From: Parabacteroides sp. Marseille-P3160
Lineage (GTDB): Bacteria > Bacteroidota > Bacteroidia > Bacteroidales > Tannerellaceae
Assembly (NCBI RefSeq): GCF_900162725.1
Contig: NZ_LT799418.1
Location: 4,162,548-4,226,547 of the forward strand
Length of the DNA stretch: 64,000 bases
Reading direction: 5' to 3'
In this document: positions 25,641 to 35,155 of the stretch, in pieces
Layout: the number at the start of each line of letters is the position of its first letter
How positions within the stretch are numbered: the first letter of the stretch is position 1
Translations under genes and position numbers: made by a program
The notes under the pieces: generated by a model
Told to the model about the DNA's origin: nothing
Seen by the model: only the letters and a program-made list of their open reading frames with translations
Databases searched by the model: none

Positions 25641-28600
25641 GTGAAAAAAAGAATCTTATATATTATTCCGTTCTTGCTTCTTGCCCTGCTGTTTTCGTGT
25701 AGTACAAAGAAAAACACGAGAACAAGCCGGTTTTACCATTCCTTTACCTCGCGGTATAATATCCATTATAACGGAAAAGTCTCTTTCGACGAATCCCTGA
25801 AAGCTCTTCAGGACGGGTATAAGGAGAATTATACGGAGCAGATTCACATGTTTCCGGTCAGCGCACAGCCGAAAGACAAGTCCGAAACCGGAGGCCCGTT
25901 CGACCGGGCGATTGAAAAGGGAACCAAAGCCATCAAACTGCATTCCATTCAGACAAAACCGAAAAAGAAAGCCGGCTGGCGCAACAATCCGAAGCAGGTG
26001 GCATTTCAAAACCAGGAAGAATATAATCCTTTCCTGAAACATTGCTGGCTGCTGATCGGCCAAGGGCAATTCTACAATGCCGATTTCCTGCAGGCTTCCG
26101 CGACATTCTCCTACATTGCCCGCCATTACAAGGAAGATCCGGAAGTCATGGCGGAGGCGCGCATCTGGCAAGCCAGAAGCTACGCCGAAATGGATTGGCT
26201 CTATGAAGCTGAAGATGTATTGAATAAGCTGAACAAAAGCGGAATACCCAGGGCAAATCTCAATCAATACAACCGGATCTATGCCGATTACCTGATCAAG
26301 AACGGGCAGGAAGAGGAAGCCATACCTTATCTCCTCAAAGCTATCAAAGCGGAGAAAAACAGCAGGCAACGAAGCCGCCAACGCTATTTGTTAGGCCAAC
26401 TTTATGCCCAACAGGGACAAAACGCCCTTGCCTACGAAGCCTTCGGCACTGTTCCCCGCTCCAATCCTCCTTATGAACTCGAATTTGCCGCGCGTATCCG
26501 CCAGACGGAGGTTTATCCGAAAGGAGACACCCCGAAAGTGATCAACCGCTTGAAACGGATGTCCAAAAGTCCGAAGAACAAAGATTACCTGGATCAGGTC
26601 TATTATGCGATCGGAAATATTTACATGAGTGAAAAGGATACGGCCAATGCTATCGACAACTATAGGCTCGGGATTGAAAAAAGTACGCAGAACGGCCTTG
26701 ATAAGGCGATCTGCCAAATCCGGCTGGGTGACATTTATTTCCAACAACAGGATTATATCCATGCCCAGCCTTGCTTCAGCGGAGCATTAGCCGGCATCGG
26801 CAAGGAATTCAAGGATTATGAACGGGTCTCCGAACTCTCTGCCGTATTGGACGAACTCGTCGTTTACGCTGAAGCCGTCCATCTGCAGGATAGCCTGCAA
26901 TATGTAGCCAAAATGCCTGAAAAGGAACGCCTGGCACGAATCGACAGTGTAATCGAAGCCGTTATCAAGCAGGAGAAAGAAGCGGAAGAATTGGCTAAGA
27001 AGGAAGCTTACCTGGCGGAACAGGAAAGCAAAGGCTCCGCTCTCCAGGCACCGGCCGCCAACCCGGCAACCCTACCGATGGCTTCGTCGGACGGGAGTTT
27101 TTACTTCTATAATCCGCAATTGATTGCCCAAGGAAAGACCCAATTCCAGAACAAATGGGGACGGCGCACGCTGGAAGATAACTGGCGCCGGCGCAAGAAA
27201 CAAATGAGTACCTTCGATGATTCGGGGGCATTCACCGCAGATTCACCACTTGCCGTAGATTCCCAGGCTGCCGGCAGTGAACCGCTTCTCCCGGATTCGG
27301 CTTTGGCCGTGTTGGATTCGCTAGCCTCCGACCCGCATCAGAGAGAGTATTATTTGCGCCAGTTGCCGTTGACGGAAGAAGATATCGAGGCTTCCAACCT
27401 GATCATCATAGACGGCTTGTTCAACATGGCGATGATCTACAAGGATAAACTGCAGGATTTGCCCCTCTCTATCCGTGCGTTCGATGAACTGGAGAGACGT
27501 TTTCCCGATCACAAATACCGGTTGGACAGCTACTTCAACCAGTTCCTGATGGCGCTTCAGATGAAGGATCATGCGCTCGCGGAGCAATATAAGAACCGGC
27601 TGATCCGGGCTTTCCCGGAAAGCGACTATGCCGTTGCCATCGCCGATCCGAACTACGAACAGAACATGCGCAACATGGATTCGGCTCAGAACTCTATTTA
27701 TGAGCAAACTTACAATTCCTATCTGTCCGGAGATACAACAAAAGTCCGTACCCTTTACAAAAATTTCAGCGAGCAGTATCCGTTGGGTACGCTGATGCCG
27801 AAATTCATGTTCCTGAATGCTTTGACCTATGTACAAGCAGGCGACGCCGAAGGTTTTAAAACGGCACTGAAAGAGTTGATCGACAAGTATCCGGATACCG
27901 ATGTAACCGAACTGGCAAGCGAGATGTTGAAGGGAATCCTCCGGGGCCGTTCGATCGTACAGGGAGGCATTACCGGCATGACCTGGAACCTACGTTTCGG
28001 CATGGGAAGCGACGGCTCGTTGTCGGCCGAAGACTCGGCGCGTGTCTTCTCCCCGGAAACCGAGGCGCCGCATCGAATGTTGCTGATTTATCCGACCGGA
28101 AGTGTGGACAAGAACCAATTGCTCTTTGCCGTGGCGGCCTATAACTTTGCAAATTTCCAAGTAAAAAGCTTTGACCTGGGCTTTGAAGAATCAGGACCGG
28201 TGAGTATACTGACGATCAGCGGATTCAATACAATGGACGAAATTATCCGTTACTATCGGATGATCTACGGCAAGGATGGATATGCCGTTAGCCTGGATCG
28301 TATCATCACCATCATTCCGATCTCCGACCATAACAACGAAACGTTGATGAGGGGGAAAACACTGGATGAATACATGGACTATTTCGCCGAACATTTCAAG
28401 GCTTTGCTGCCCGAGTTCATTACCCGCCAACAGACCCGTTTAGACGCGGAAGAAGAGGCTGCCGAGACGGAGAAGGAACAACAGAAGCAAGCGCCGGCAA
28501 AGGTAGAAACCAAAGCACCGGCAAAGGAGGCGCCGGCGGAAAAGACAGCAAGCGACCGCACGGAAGAAGTTCCGCCCACAAAAGAAAGCGTTTCCGACTC

Positions 28601-29096
28601 CCTACCGGAAGAAAAGCCTGTTCCGGAATTAAGGCCGGTTAGCCAGGATACGACCCGGATTGACACCGTTTCCATCCAGTCTCCTATGGAAACACAAATG
28701 GATACGACGGCCGCCACGCCGCAAGACAGTGTGCCGGCGCCTATCGTCGCACCGACGGATGAGAGTCATAGCATTACCCTTAAGGAGTTGGAAGAAATGC
28801 GCAAACGGGAAACCGAAGAGGCCCAAGCACAGGAAAAAGCGGAAAAAGAAGCTCGCGAAGCTGAACTGAAAGCCCGCGAAAAACAACGCAAGGAAGAAGC
28901 TCAAACCCGTGAAGAGCTCCGCAAGCAGAAAGAGAAAGAGCAAAAAGAGAAGCTGAAACAGCGCGAAAAAGAGCAGAAAGAAAAAAAGAAGGCCCGTAAA
29001 GCCGAGCTCCGCGAGCGCGAAAAACTCCGCAAACAGCAGCTTAAAGAACGGGAAGCCGCCCGCCGTGCCGCCCAAAAAGCCAAACAAAAGAAATAA
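25641..29096 (+). CDS. porW: Type IX secretion/gliding lipoprotein PorW (SprE)
   Basis: 1151 residues beginning at a GTG (25641), the only start that gives the lipoprotein signal (LLALLFSC, Cys20). The mature start STKKNTRTSRFYHSFTSRYN and HYNGKVSFDESLKAL are diagnostic of SprE/PorW. TPR-like repeats run from about residue 150 to 750 (for example YAIGNIYMSEKDTANAIDNY). A low-complexity Pro/Ala/Glu linker follows, and the last 100 residues are an almost pure Lys/Arg/Glu coiled coil. PorW is an outer-membrane-associated component needed for type IX secretion. Its presence implies that a T9SS is encoded elsewhere in this genome. Confidence 0.9.
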   Translation: MKKRILYIIPFLLLALLFSCSTKKNTRTSRFYHSFTSRYNIHYNGKVSFDESLKALQDGYKENYTEQIHMFPVSAQPKDKSETGGPFDRAIEKGTKAIKLHSIQTKPKKKAGWRNNPKQVAFQNQEEYNPFLKHCWLLIGQGQFYNADFLQASATFSYIARHYKEDPEVMAEARIWQARSYAEMDWLYEAEDVLNKLNKSGIPRANLNQYNRIYADYLIKNGQEEEAIPYLLKAIKAEKNSRQRSRQRYLLGQLYAQQGQNALAYEAFGTVPRSNPPYELEFAARIRQTEVYPKGDTPKVINRLKRMSKSPKNKDYLDQVYYAIGNIYMSEKDTANAIDNYRLGIEKSTQNGLDKAICQIRLGDIYFQQQDYIHAQPCFSGALAGIGKEFKDYERVSELSAVLDELVVYAEAVHLQDSLQYVAKMPEKERLARIDSVIEAVIKQEKEAEELAKKEAYLAEQESKGSALQAPAANPATLPMASSDGSFYFYNPQLIAQGKTQFQNKWGRRTLEDNWRRRKKQMSTFDDSGAFTADSPLAVDSQAAGSEPLLPDSALAVLDSLASDPHQREYYLRQLPLTEEDIEASNLIIIDGLFNMAMIYKDKLQDLPLSIRAFDELERRFPDHKYRLDSYFNQFLMALQMKDHALAEQYKNRLIRAFPESDYAVAIADPNYEQNMRNMDSAQNSIYEQTYNSYLSGDTTKVRTLYKNFSEQYPLGTLMPKFMFLNALTYVQAGDAEGFKTALKELIDKYPDTDVTELASEMLKGILRGRSIVQGGITGMTWNLRFGMGSDGSLSAEDSARVFSPETEAPHRMLLIYPTGSVDKNQLLFAVAAYNFANFQVKSFDLGFEESGPVSILTISGFNTMDEIIRYYRMIYGKDGYAVSLDRIITIIPISDHNNETLMRGKTLDEYMDYFAEHFKALLPEFITRQQTRLDAEEEAAETEKEQQKQAPAKVETKAPAKEAPAEKTASDRTEEVPPTKESVSDSLPEEKPVPELRPVSQDTTRIDTVSIQSPMETQMDTTAATPQDSVPAPIVAPTDESHSITLKELEEMRKRETEEAQAQEKAEKEAREAELKAREKQRKEEAQTREELRKQKEKEQKEKLKQREKEQKEKKKARKAELREREKLRKQQLKEREAARRAAQKAKQKK

Positions 29097-29242
29097 GTTT
29101 CTTTCTCTTTCCGGTAAAAGAATCCGACATTTTTATATGCCGGCCCAAACGGTCAAGCCACCGCCTGCTAAGAACCAATCTTAACTGACGTTAAAATAAA
29201 CTTAGCTGCTTATTTTCATGTTATATCATAAAACAGAGAGCT

Positions 29243-30514
29243 ATGACACGATATGCTATGCTCCTTTTAATTATAATTGCAGGAAGCGTCAATATCTTGT
29301 TGGCACAACATACGGTTCGCTTACCCGAGCCATATGCTACAAGGCCGACAAGCAATTTCTGCACGGTGATCGGCTGGCCGGAAGGAAAGAAACCGATAGC
29401 ACCCGAGGGTTTCCAAGTCTCTTTGTTTGCCAAAGAATTGGAGAATCCGCGATGGATCTATGTGGCGCCTAATGGTGATGTCTTTGTGTCGGAGGCGGGA
29501 ACACGTATGCCCGAAGAGAAGCGAATCGATGAAAAGGATGAATTTTTCCGGTCGAAAGCCCAGAATTTCGGAAGTGCAAACAGGATCACTCTGTTTCGGG
29601 ACAAAAACGGAGATGGCGCCTACGAAAGCCGGTATTCTTACTTATCAGGATTGAACCAACCTTTTGGAATGCTGGTGATGGGCAATTATTTTTATGTGGC
29701 GAATACCGACGGGCTCTTGCGTTTTCCCTACAAGGCAAGCGATACTATAATGCAATCGGATGGAAAACGTATATTGGAATTACCCGCCGGAGGATATAAC
29801 AATCATTGGACACGCAATATCATTTCCAACCCTCAACAGACTAAAATATATATTTCTATCGGTTCGGCAAGTAACGTGGGAGAACACGGGATGGAAGAAG
29901 AGCGAAGGCGAGCCTGTATCCTTGAAATCAATCCCGACGGTAGCGGCGAACGCATCTATGCTTACGGATTACGCAATCCGGTAGGGATGGACTGGGCGCC
30001 GGGAACACAAACTTTATGGACAGCCGTAAACGAACGTGACGAATTGGGTGATGACCTGGTTCCCGACTATGCCACGAGTGTTAAAGGAGGAGGCTTTTAC
30101 GGTTGGCCCTATGCATATTTCGGCGCTCATGAAGATCCGCGCCATAAGGGCAAACGCCCGGACTTAGTTGCTAAGACACTTATCCCCGATGTTCCGTTGG
30201 GAGCACATACTGCTTCGCTGGGCCTTATGTTTTATCATTCCGACGCCTTTCCCCGGAAATATCACAAAGGTATGTTCATCGGGCAACACGGCTCATGGAA
30301 CCGATCCGAATTATCAGGCTACAAGGTCATATTCGTCCCGTTTAAAGACGGCAGACCCTCAGGACCATCTGAGGATTTCCTGACGGGTTTCATTGCCGAT
30401 CTCTCAAAGAGTGAAGTATACGGTCGTCCGGTGTGTGTGGCGGCATTGCCGGACGGTTCGCTTTTGGTAAGCGATGATGCTGCTAAGACAATATGGAGGG
30501 TATCTGTCAAATGA
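29243..30514 (+). CDS. Secreted PQQ-type sugar dehydrogenase (sorbosone dehydrogenase-like)
   Basis: 423 residues, signal peptide ending NILLAQ. Six-bladed beta-propeller motifs of the glucose/sorbosone dehydrogenase family are visible: GFQVSLFAKELENPRWIYVAPNGDVFVSEA, GGYNNHWTRNI, YAYGLRNPVGMDWAPGT and GQHGSWNRSELSGYKV. The His and Arg residues of these segments are those used for PQQ and substrate contact in relatives. It should oxidise a periplasmic sugar or aldehyde if PQQ is available. It is convergent with the GH95 gene at the distal end of PUL2, so membership of that locus is uncertain. Confidence 0.82.
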   Translation: MTRYAMLLLIIIAGSVNILLAQHTVRLPEPYATRPTSNFCTVIGWPEGKKPIAPEGFQVSLFAKELENPRWIYVAPNGDVFVSEAGTRMPEEKRIDEKDEFFRSKAQNFGSANRITLFRDKNGDGAYESRYSYLSGLNQPFGMLVMGNYFYVANTDGLLRFPYKASDTIMQSDGKRILELPAGGYNNHWTRNIISNPQQTKIYISIGSASNVGEHGMEEERRRACILEINPDGSGERIYAYGLRNPVGMDWAPGTQTLWTAVNERDELGDDLVPDYATSVKGGGFYGWPYAYFGAHEDPRHKGKRPDLVAKTLIPDVPLGAHTASLGLMFYHSDAFPRKYHKGMFIGQHGSWNRSELSGYKVIFVPFKDGRPSGPSEDFLTGFIADLSKSEVYGRPVCVAALPDGSLLVSDDAAKTIWRVSVK

Positions 30515-30548
30515 AAAGAGAAAACAGGAAAAGCATTATCTCTCTTTT
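30514..30548. terminator. Possible bidirectional terminator between convergent genes
   Basis: AAAAGAGA (30514-30521) pairs with TCTCTTTT (30541-30548) across a 19-nt loop, overlapping the stop of the plus-strand dehydrogenase gene and running into the end of GH95. A/T-rich and weak. Confidence 0.3.
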
Positions 30549-33046
30549 TTCAAGCTTCCGTTTACTGTTATAACTTCTCCTTTTTTCGTGTTATAAGTTG
30601 TATGTGCATTTCCGACATGAAGATTCAATTTCCCTCCCAGCGTAGATTGGATCGAAGCCCGTACCAATCGGCCATTTTCCCATGAGAGGTCTACGATAAA
30701 TCCGCCTCTTGCCCGAAGCCCTTTGACGGAGCCTTCAGCCGCCATCATAACGGGGAGAGACGGCAATAAATGAACCTCAAATAATCCATCGGCGGTGGTC
30801 GCATGGCTTTGCAGGAACATCTCGGCTATTGCCGCCGTAGCGCCAAAGTTCCCGTCGATCTGGAAGGGAGGATGATTGTCGAACAAATTAGGCAATGTTT
30901 TGGTATTCAATAATACGGACAATAATTTGTAGGCGTGGTCTCCATCATATAAACGGTTCCACATATTAATTTTCCACGCCAGCCCCCAACCTGTTCCGTC
31001 ATCACCACGGGCGAGCAAGGTTTTATGTGCGGCTTCTGCCAATTCGGGAGTATTTTCTACTGTAATCTGATTGCCGGGATGTAAACCGAACAAATGGGAA
31101 GTATGGCGATGATGAGGTTCTACCTCTTTATAATCTTCCGCCCATTCGAGAATACGTCCGGTCGTCTTACTTACTTGAATTGTAGGCAATCGCTTTAATG
31201 TCTTTTCACATTCAATGCGGAATTCCTTGTCTATATTCAATTCCTTACAGGCTTTGATACAGTTTGTCAACAGATTGTGTATAATCTCCAGATCCATTGT
31301 CGCCCCATATGTGAAAACGGAAGTTGAACCATCAGGAAGATAAAACGCATTTTCCGGTGAATAGGATGGGTTCGTTACCAATTTACCGGCATAGGCTGTT
31401 CCGGCAGGAGCTTCCACAAGGAAATCCATGATAAAACGCGCAGCCCCCTTCATCAAAGGAAAAGCACGTTTTGAAAGGAAGTCTTTGTCTCCGGTAAAGG
31501 CATAATGTTCCCATGGATGTTGGGCCAACCAGGCTGATCCAATCGGCCAAATGCCTTGCGGACCGTCAGCAGGAGCTGTAAAGCCCCAGGCATCGGTTAA
31601 GTGATGCACCACCCAACCGCGAGCGCCGTATTGTATTTGTGCAGTCTTTTCACCGGATATGACCAATAGATCCATTAAATCAAACATCGGGGTATGCAAT
31701 TCTGAAAGGTTGGTGATTTCTGCCGGCCAATAGTTCATCTGGAAATTTATATTAGTATGGAAGTCGGCATTCCAGGGCGCATTCATTTGCCAGGACCAAA
31801 GGCCTTGCAGGTTAGCCGGCATACCACCCGGCCGGGACGAACCGATCAGAAGATAACGACCGAATTGGAAATAGGTTTCTACCAGTCCTAAATCCGGAGT
31901 ACCGCTTTTACGGGCTAAGTCCAGCCGTTCGTCGGTTGGAAGCAGTTCAACTTCGGGAGCTGCTTTTGCCAGATTTAATTCTACGCGGCCAAAATATTTC
32001 TGATGGTCCTCAATATGTTCTTTTTTCAGTTGTGAATATGGCCTATTTATTACTTTTTCTATTGTTTCGCTACATTTCTTTTCCGGATTTTCCGAGAATT
32101 CGGATATGCCTTTCGCCAGATTCTCCATTCCCGGATAATTAGTTGCCCCAGCAATGTATAAGGTAAGTACATCTGCATCTTTAACAGTAAGCAGTTCTGT
32201 GTGGCTAGAATTGTCCGTTATCTGTCTTACCATACCATTTTCAGCAACCGCCTTTACTTGTGCAGCAAAACTAATGCCTCTCGGATTACCGTCTTCATCT
32301 TTTGTGGAAATGCGTCCGCTTAAGAGTAAAGAAGCCGGGTCGGATGCAACCGGTTTGCATTCCGCATCCTTTTCCCGGCGTAGCGTAAGGGACAGATTTA
32401 TGGAGTTTCTCTTATCAGCCGTAAATCGTACAATAATCACATTTTCTACAGCCGATGCAAAATATTCACGGGTATAAGTCACTCCATTTGAAGAATAGCG
32501 AGTTGTAGCAATAGCGGTGGAAAGGTCAAGGCTCCGCACATAATTTTCAGCAACCAAAACAGAAGTGTCAAACCATAATTCGCCTAATGATTGATAAGAC
32601 TTGATTCTCGAGGGAATGCCCAGCATCGTTTTTTCAGCCAGTTCTACAGCATCCTTGTTCTTGTTTTCAAAAAGTAAACGTCGTACTTCAGGCAATGCTT
32701 TTAATGCTTCCGGATTGTTGGCATCTAAAGGATAACCGTCCCATACGGTATTTTCATTGAGCTGGATACGTTCATCCGCTACTCCTCCGAAAACCATAGC
32801 TCCCAGTTTTCCATTTCCGAGAGGAAGGGCTTCTTCCCAAACTTTAGCCGGATTGCGATACCACAATACATTCTTTCCATCCGGCTTAGCTCCCTTACCG
32901 GAAAGCTGAGCACGATCAGTCCAATTGGCATCGATCTGTATTTTCCGTTTGCTGGCCTCCAAGCCGGCAGTTTGGGGCAAGTGTCCATCGCCCATACATA
33001 ACTGCGTTATCATAATCATGCCGGTGATAAATCCTGTTTTTTTCAT
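30536..33046 (-). CDS. Glycoside hydrolase family 95 (alpha-L-fucosidase type)
   Basis: 836 residues from ATG 33046; the frame can be read 17 codons further up, but only this start gives a signal peptide (MKKTGFITGMIMITQLCMG). GH95 motifs: WYRNPAKVWEEALPLGNGKL and NENTVWDG at the N-terminus, HTNINFQMNYWPAE (the Asn pair that activates water), HPWEHYAFTGD (acid Glu) and QIDGNFGATAAIAEM. Family activities are alpha-1,2-L-fucosidase and alpha-L-galactosidase. With GH9 in the same PUL, removal of terminal fucose or L-galactose from a xyloglucan-like side chain is plausible. Probably the last gene of PUL2. Confidence 0.93.
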   Translation of the reverse strand: MKKTGFITGMIMITQLCMGDGHLPQTAGLEASKRKIQIDANWTDRAQLSGKGAKPDGKNVLWYRNPAKVWEEALPLGNGKLGAMVFGGVADERIQLNENTVWDGYPLDANNPEALKALPEVRRLLFENKNKDAVELAEKTMLGIPSRIKSYQSLGELWFDTSVLVAENYVRSLDLSTAIATTRYSSNGVTYTREYFASAVENVIIVRFTADKRNSINLSLTLRREKDAECKPVASDPASLLLSGRISTKDEDGNPRGISFAAQVKAVAENGMVRQITDNSSHTELLTVKDADVLTLYIAGATNYPGMENLAKGISEFSENPEKKCSETIEKVINRPYSQLKKEHIEDHQKYFGRVELNLAKAAPEVELLPTDERLDLARKSGTPDLGLVETYFQFGRYLLIGSSRPGGMPANLQGLWSWQMNAPWNADFHTNINFQMNYWPAEITNLSELHTPMFDLMDLLVISGEKTAQIQYGARGWVVHHLTDAWGFTAPADGPQGIWPIGSAWLAQHPWEHYAFTGDKDFLSKRAFPLMKGAARFIMDFLVEAPAGTAYAGKLVTNPSYSPENAFYLPDGSTSVFTYGATMDLEIIHNLLTNCIKACKELNIDKEFRIECEKTLKRLPTIQVSKTTGRILEWAEDYKEVEPHHRHTSHLFGLHPGNQITVENTPELAEAAHKTLLARGDDGTGWGLAWKINMWNRLYDGDHAYKLLSVLLNTKTLPNLFDNHPPFQIDGNFGATAAIAEMFLQSHATTADGLFEVHLLPSLPVMMAAEGSVKGLRARGGFIVDLSWENGRLVRASIQSTLGGKLNLHVGNAHTTYNTKKGEVITVNGSLKKER

Positions 33047-33147
33047 AATGGATATGTAAAATGTAGACGAGAAATACACTCGAATTTTCAATTTCATATT
33101 ATACTTAGGTTATGAGTAATACATTATCTATGAATACAAACCGACGG

Positions 33148-34905
33148 TTAACCTGCACCAACACGTATCTTAGGAGCAAGATCATTTACCGATGCTCCCC
33201 TTGTATTCAATTGCCTTCTATATACAATATTATCATCTCCCAGTATATATAAATAATTAAGATCTTTACCTCCCCATGTGATTGAAATAGGCTTAACATT
33301 ATCCGGGAGAGGCAGTATCGCTTCACTTCGTCCATTATAATCACACACTTGAATGCCATAAGCAGTCGCAAGATAAGTACGGCCATAATTATCAGTAACA
33401 GATGAGGAAACTTCCGCACCATCCGCCTCGTCGGGAAGATGGATATAGAAAAACTCTTGCTTATATTTTAAACCGCTCCCATCTTTTTGAACCATATAAT
33501 TGAAACCCCGACGTGTATCGTATTCAAATACATAAAGCCAATTATCATTTGCACTTATTCCTAATGATCTCGCCCCTTTCAAGTTCTCATCTTCCAAAGA
33601 CAATGCACCCTCAGAGGACAAAGCCCATAACATACGCGGATTATCTGTCCGACCCAAAGCCCCAACAATATAGAATCGTCCGTCTCTTAAAGCAACTGCC
33701 GCATGTGGGTAGATTTTTTGTGATATTCTCTTGATTGTTTTTCCGTTTTTGTCTAAAATCTCTAATCCCTTTTGCGTACTATAAACCAAAGATATCCCAT
33801 CGTTTCCAAAAGCTAATATTCTTTTATCCAGATAAGATTCACCTTTCCCGCCATGTTCATCAAGGACCCACGTCTCTTTTTCTGATGTTACGAATAAGGA
33901 TCCATTATTTGACACTAATTTACCACCCATAACATCTAATAATGATAGTTTTTCAAATGTTTTTCCTTCCAGTAATATCTGATTTATCATGCCATTATGG
34001 GATTTATGCTTGGGTGATGGAATATTATCAGGATATCCTTTCCATAGAAATCTCAAAACATCCGGAAATATTTGTGTAACATTATCATCACAATGATTGG
34101 CATTCTCGGTGAATTTATAATCAAAATCATATCCGGCAAACTCCATCGACCTTACCATTGCCTGATTTGCGCTCCACCAGTCGCCAAACGACGTCCACAT
34201 ATCATGAGAACCACTCTGAAAGAAAAAGCGTATAGGTTTTGTTTCAAACTTATGCACCAAGGTTGCATTCGTAAAAGATCCGCGAAGCCCCGTAAAAGAT
34301 CCGCAGGAGCTATATACTCTCGAAAAAGCATTTGTATTCCACGCTACATTAAAGGCACATGCAGCACCGGAACTACACCCTGTTATCATTCGGTCTTCTC
34401 TTTTATTTGATAATACTATTTTTCGACCATCTGAGGTTTGCAGCGTTTCAGCAAAGGGGAGTAATTCCTCTAAAAGAAATTTGCCAAAACGAGGAGATGG
34501 CGTATCATATTCATAGGTTCTATTTGCCCGTGGACTTTCTGCATCATAATCGCCTGGAATCCAACCCGGAGACGCAGCTATTAAAATCATCATCGGCAAC
34601 TCTTTGCTTTCAATCAAATTAGACACCACTGTGTCTGCTTTGTAGCTCATCCCATCCTGGAAGACACAAACACAAGCCGGACTCTTCCCATCATATCCCG
34701 CAGGTACATATACATCCACATATCGTATTGTACCGGGAAATATTTTAGAATCTTTAAATTGAGTTGCAATATGTTCTCCATATTTTACGCCGTCTCTCGT
34801 TTTGCTATCAATAGTAAGTACATAATTATTTTGTGCATCACCCTGATTGTGAAAGAACAGCAATCCTAGAATGAATGAAGCAATTATTACCCTATGTCTC
34901 ATCAT
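33148..34905 (-). CDS. Esterase fused to a beta-propeller domain
   Basis: 585 residues, signal peptide ending QGDAQ. Residues about 25-290 are an esterase-D/CE1-type alpha/beta hydrolase: DVYVPAGYDGKSPACVCVFQD, the nucleophile elbow GCSSGAA, SGSHDMWTSFGDWW and the likely catalytic His in ENANHCDDN. After about residue 300 the sequence changes to short repeated strands like a gluconolactonase/SMP-30 propeller. CE1 members release ferulate or acetate from plant polysaccharides, so a role in de-esterifying the PUL2 glycan is likely. The propeller may bind the carbohydrate or carry a lactonase activity. Acidic and metal residues were not confirmed. Confidence 0.75.
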   Translation of the reverse strand: MMRHRVIIASFILGLLFFHNQGDAQNNYVLTIDSKTRDGVKYGEHIATQFKDSKIFPGTIRYVDVYVPAGYDGKSPACVCVFQDGMSYKADTVVSNLIESKELPMMILIAASPGWIPGDYDAESPRANRTYEYDTPSPRFGKFLLEELLPFAETLQTSDGRKIVLSNKREDRMITGCSSGAACAFNVAWNTNAFSRVYSSCGSFTGLRGSFTNATLVHKFETKPIRFFFQSGSHDMWTSFGDWWSANQAMVRSMEFAGYDFDYKFTENANHCDDNVTQIFPDVLRFLWKGYPDNIPSPKHKSHNGMINQILLEGKTFEKLSLLDVMGGKLVSNNGSLFVTSEKETWVLDEHGGKGESYLDKRILAFGNDGISLVYSTQKGLEILDKNGKTIKRISQKIYPHAAVALRDGRFYIVGALGRTDNPRMLWALSSEGALSLEDENLKGARSLGISANDNWLYVFEYDTRRGFNYMVQKDGSGLKYKQEFFYIHLPDEADGAEVSSSVTDNYGRTYLATAYGIQVCDYNGRSEAILPLPDNVKPISITWGGKDLNYLYILGDDNIVYRRQLNTRGASVNDLAPKIRVGAG

Positions 34906-34926
34906 TTTTCATATTTACACACCGGA

Positions 34927-34934
34927 CAAAAATA
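34927..34934 (-). promoter_or_regulatory. -7 box upstream of the esterase gene
   Basis: TATTTTTG on the minus strand, 22 bases before the start codon, in an otherwise featureless 250-bp gap. It suggests that esterase and GH95 have an internal promoter separate from the GH9 gene. Confidence 0.4.
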
Positions 34935-35155
34935 AAAGAAGTTTTTATCCGATTATTATACTATCGTTTTCTGGTTTAACAAATATATGCATTATTAGAA
35001 AAATATCGTATAATAAACTCAAGTTTTCCATATGAAATGTTATTGTCCGACTAATTTTATTTGGCTATTGAGGGTCGGATCGGTTTATTCTAAACTATCA
35101 AGAAATTGAAGTTATATAAAGAATGTAATCCGGATGTATTATGAACACCAAATTC

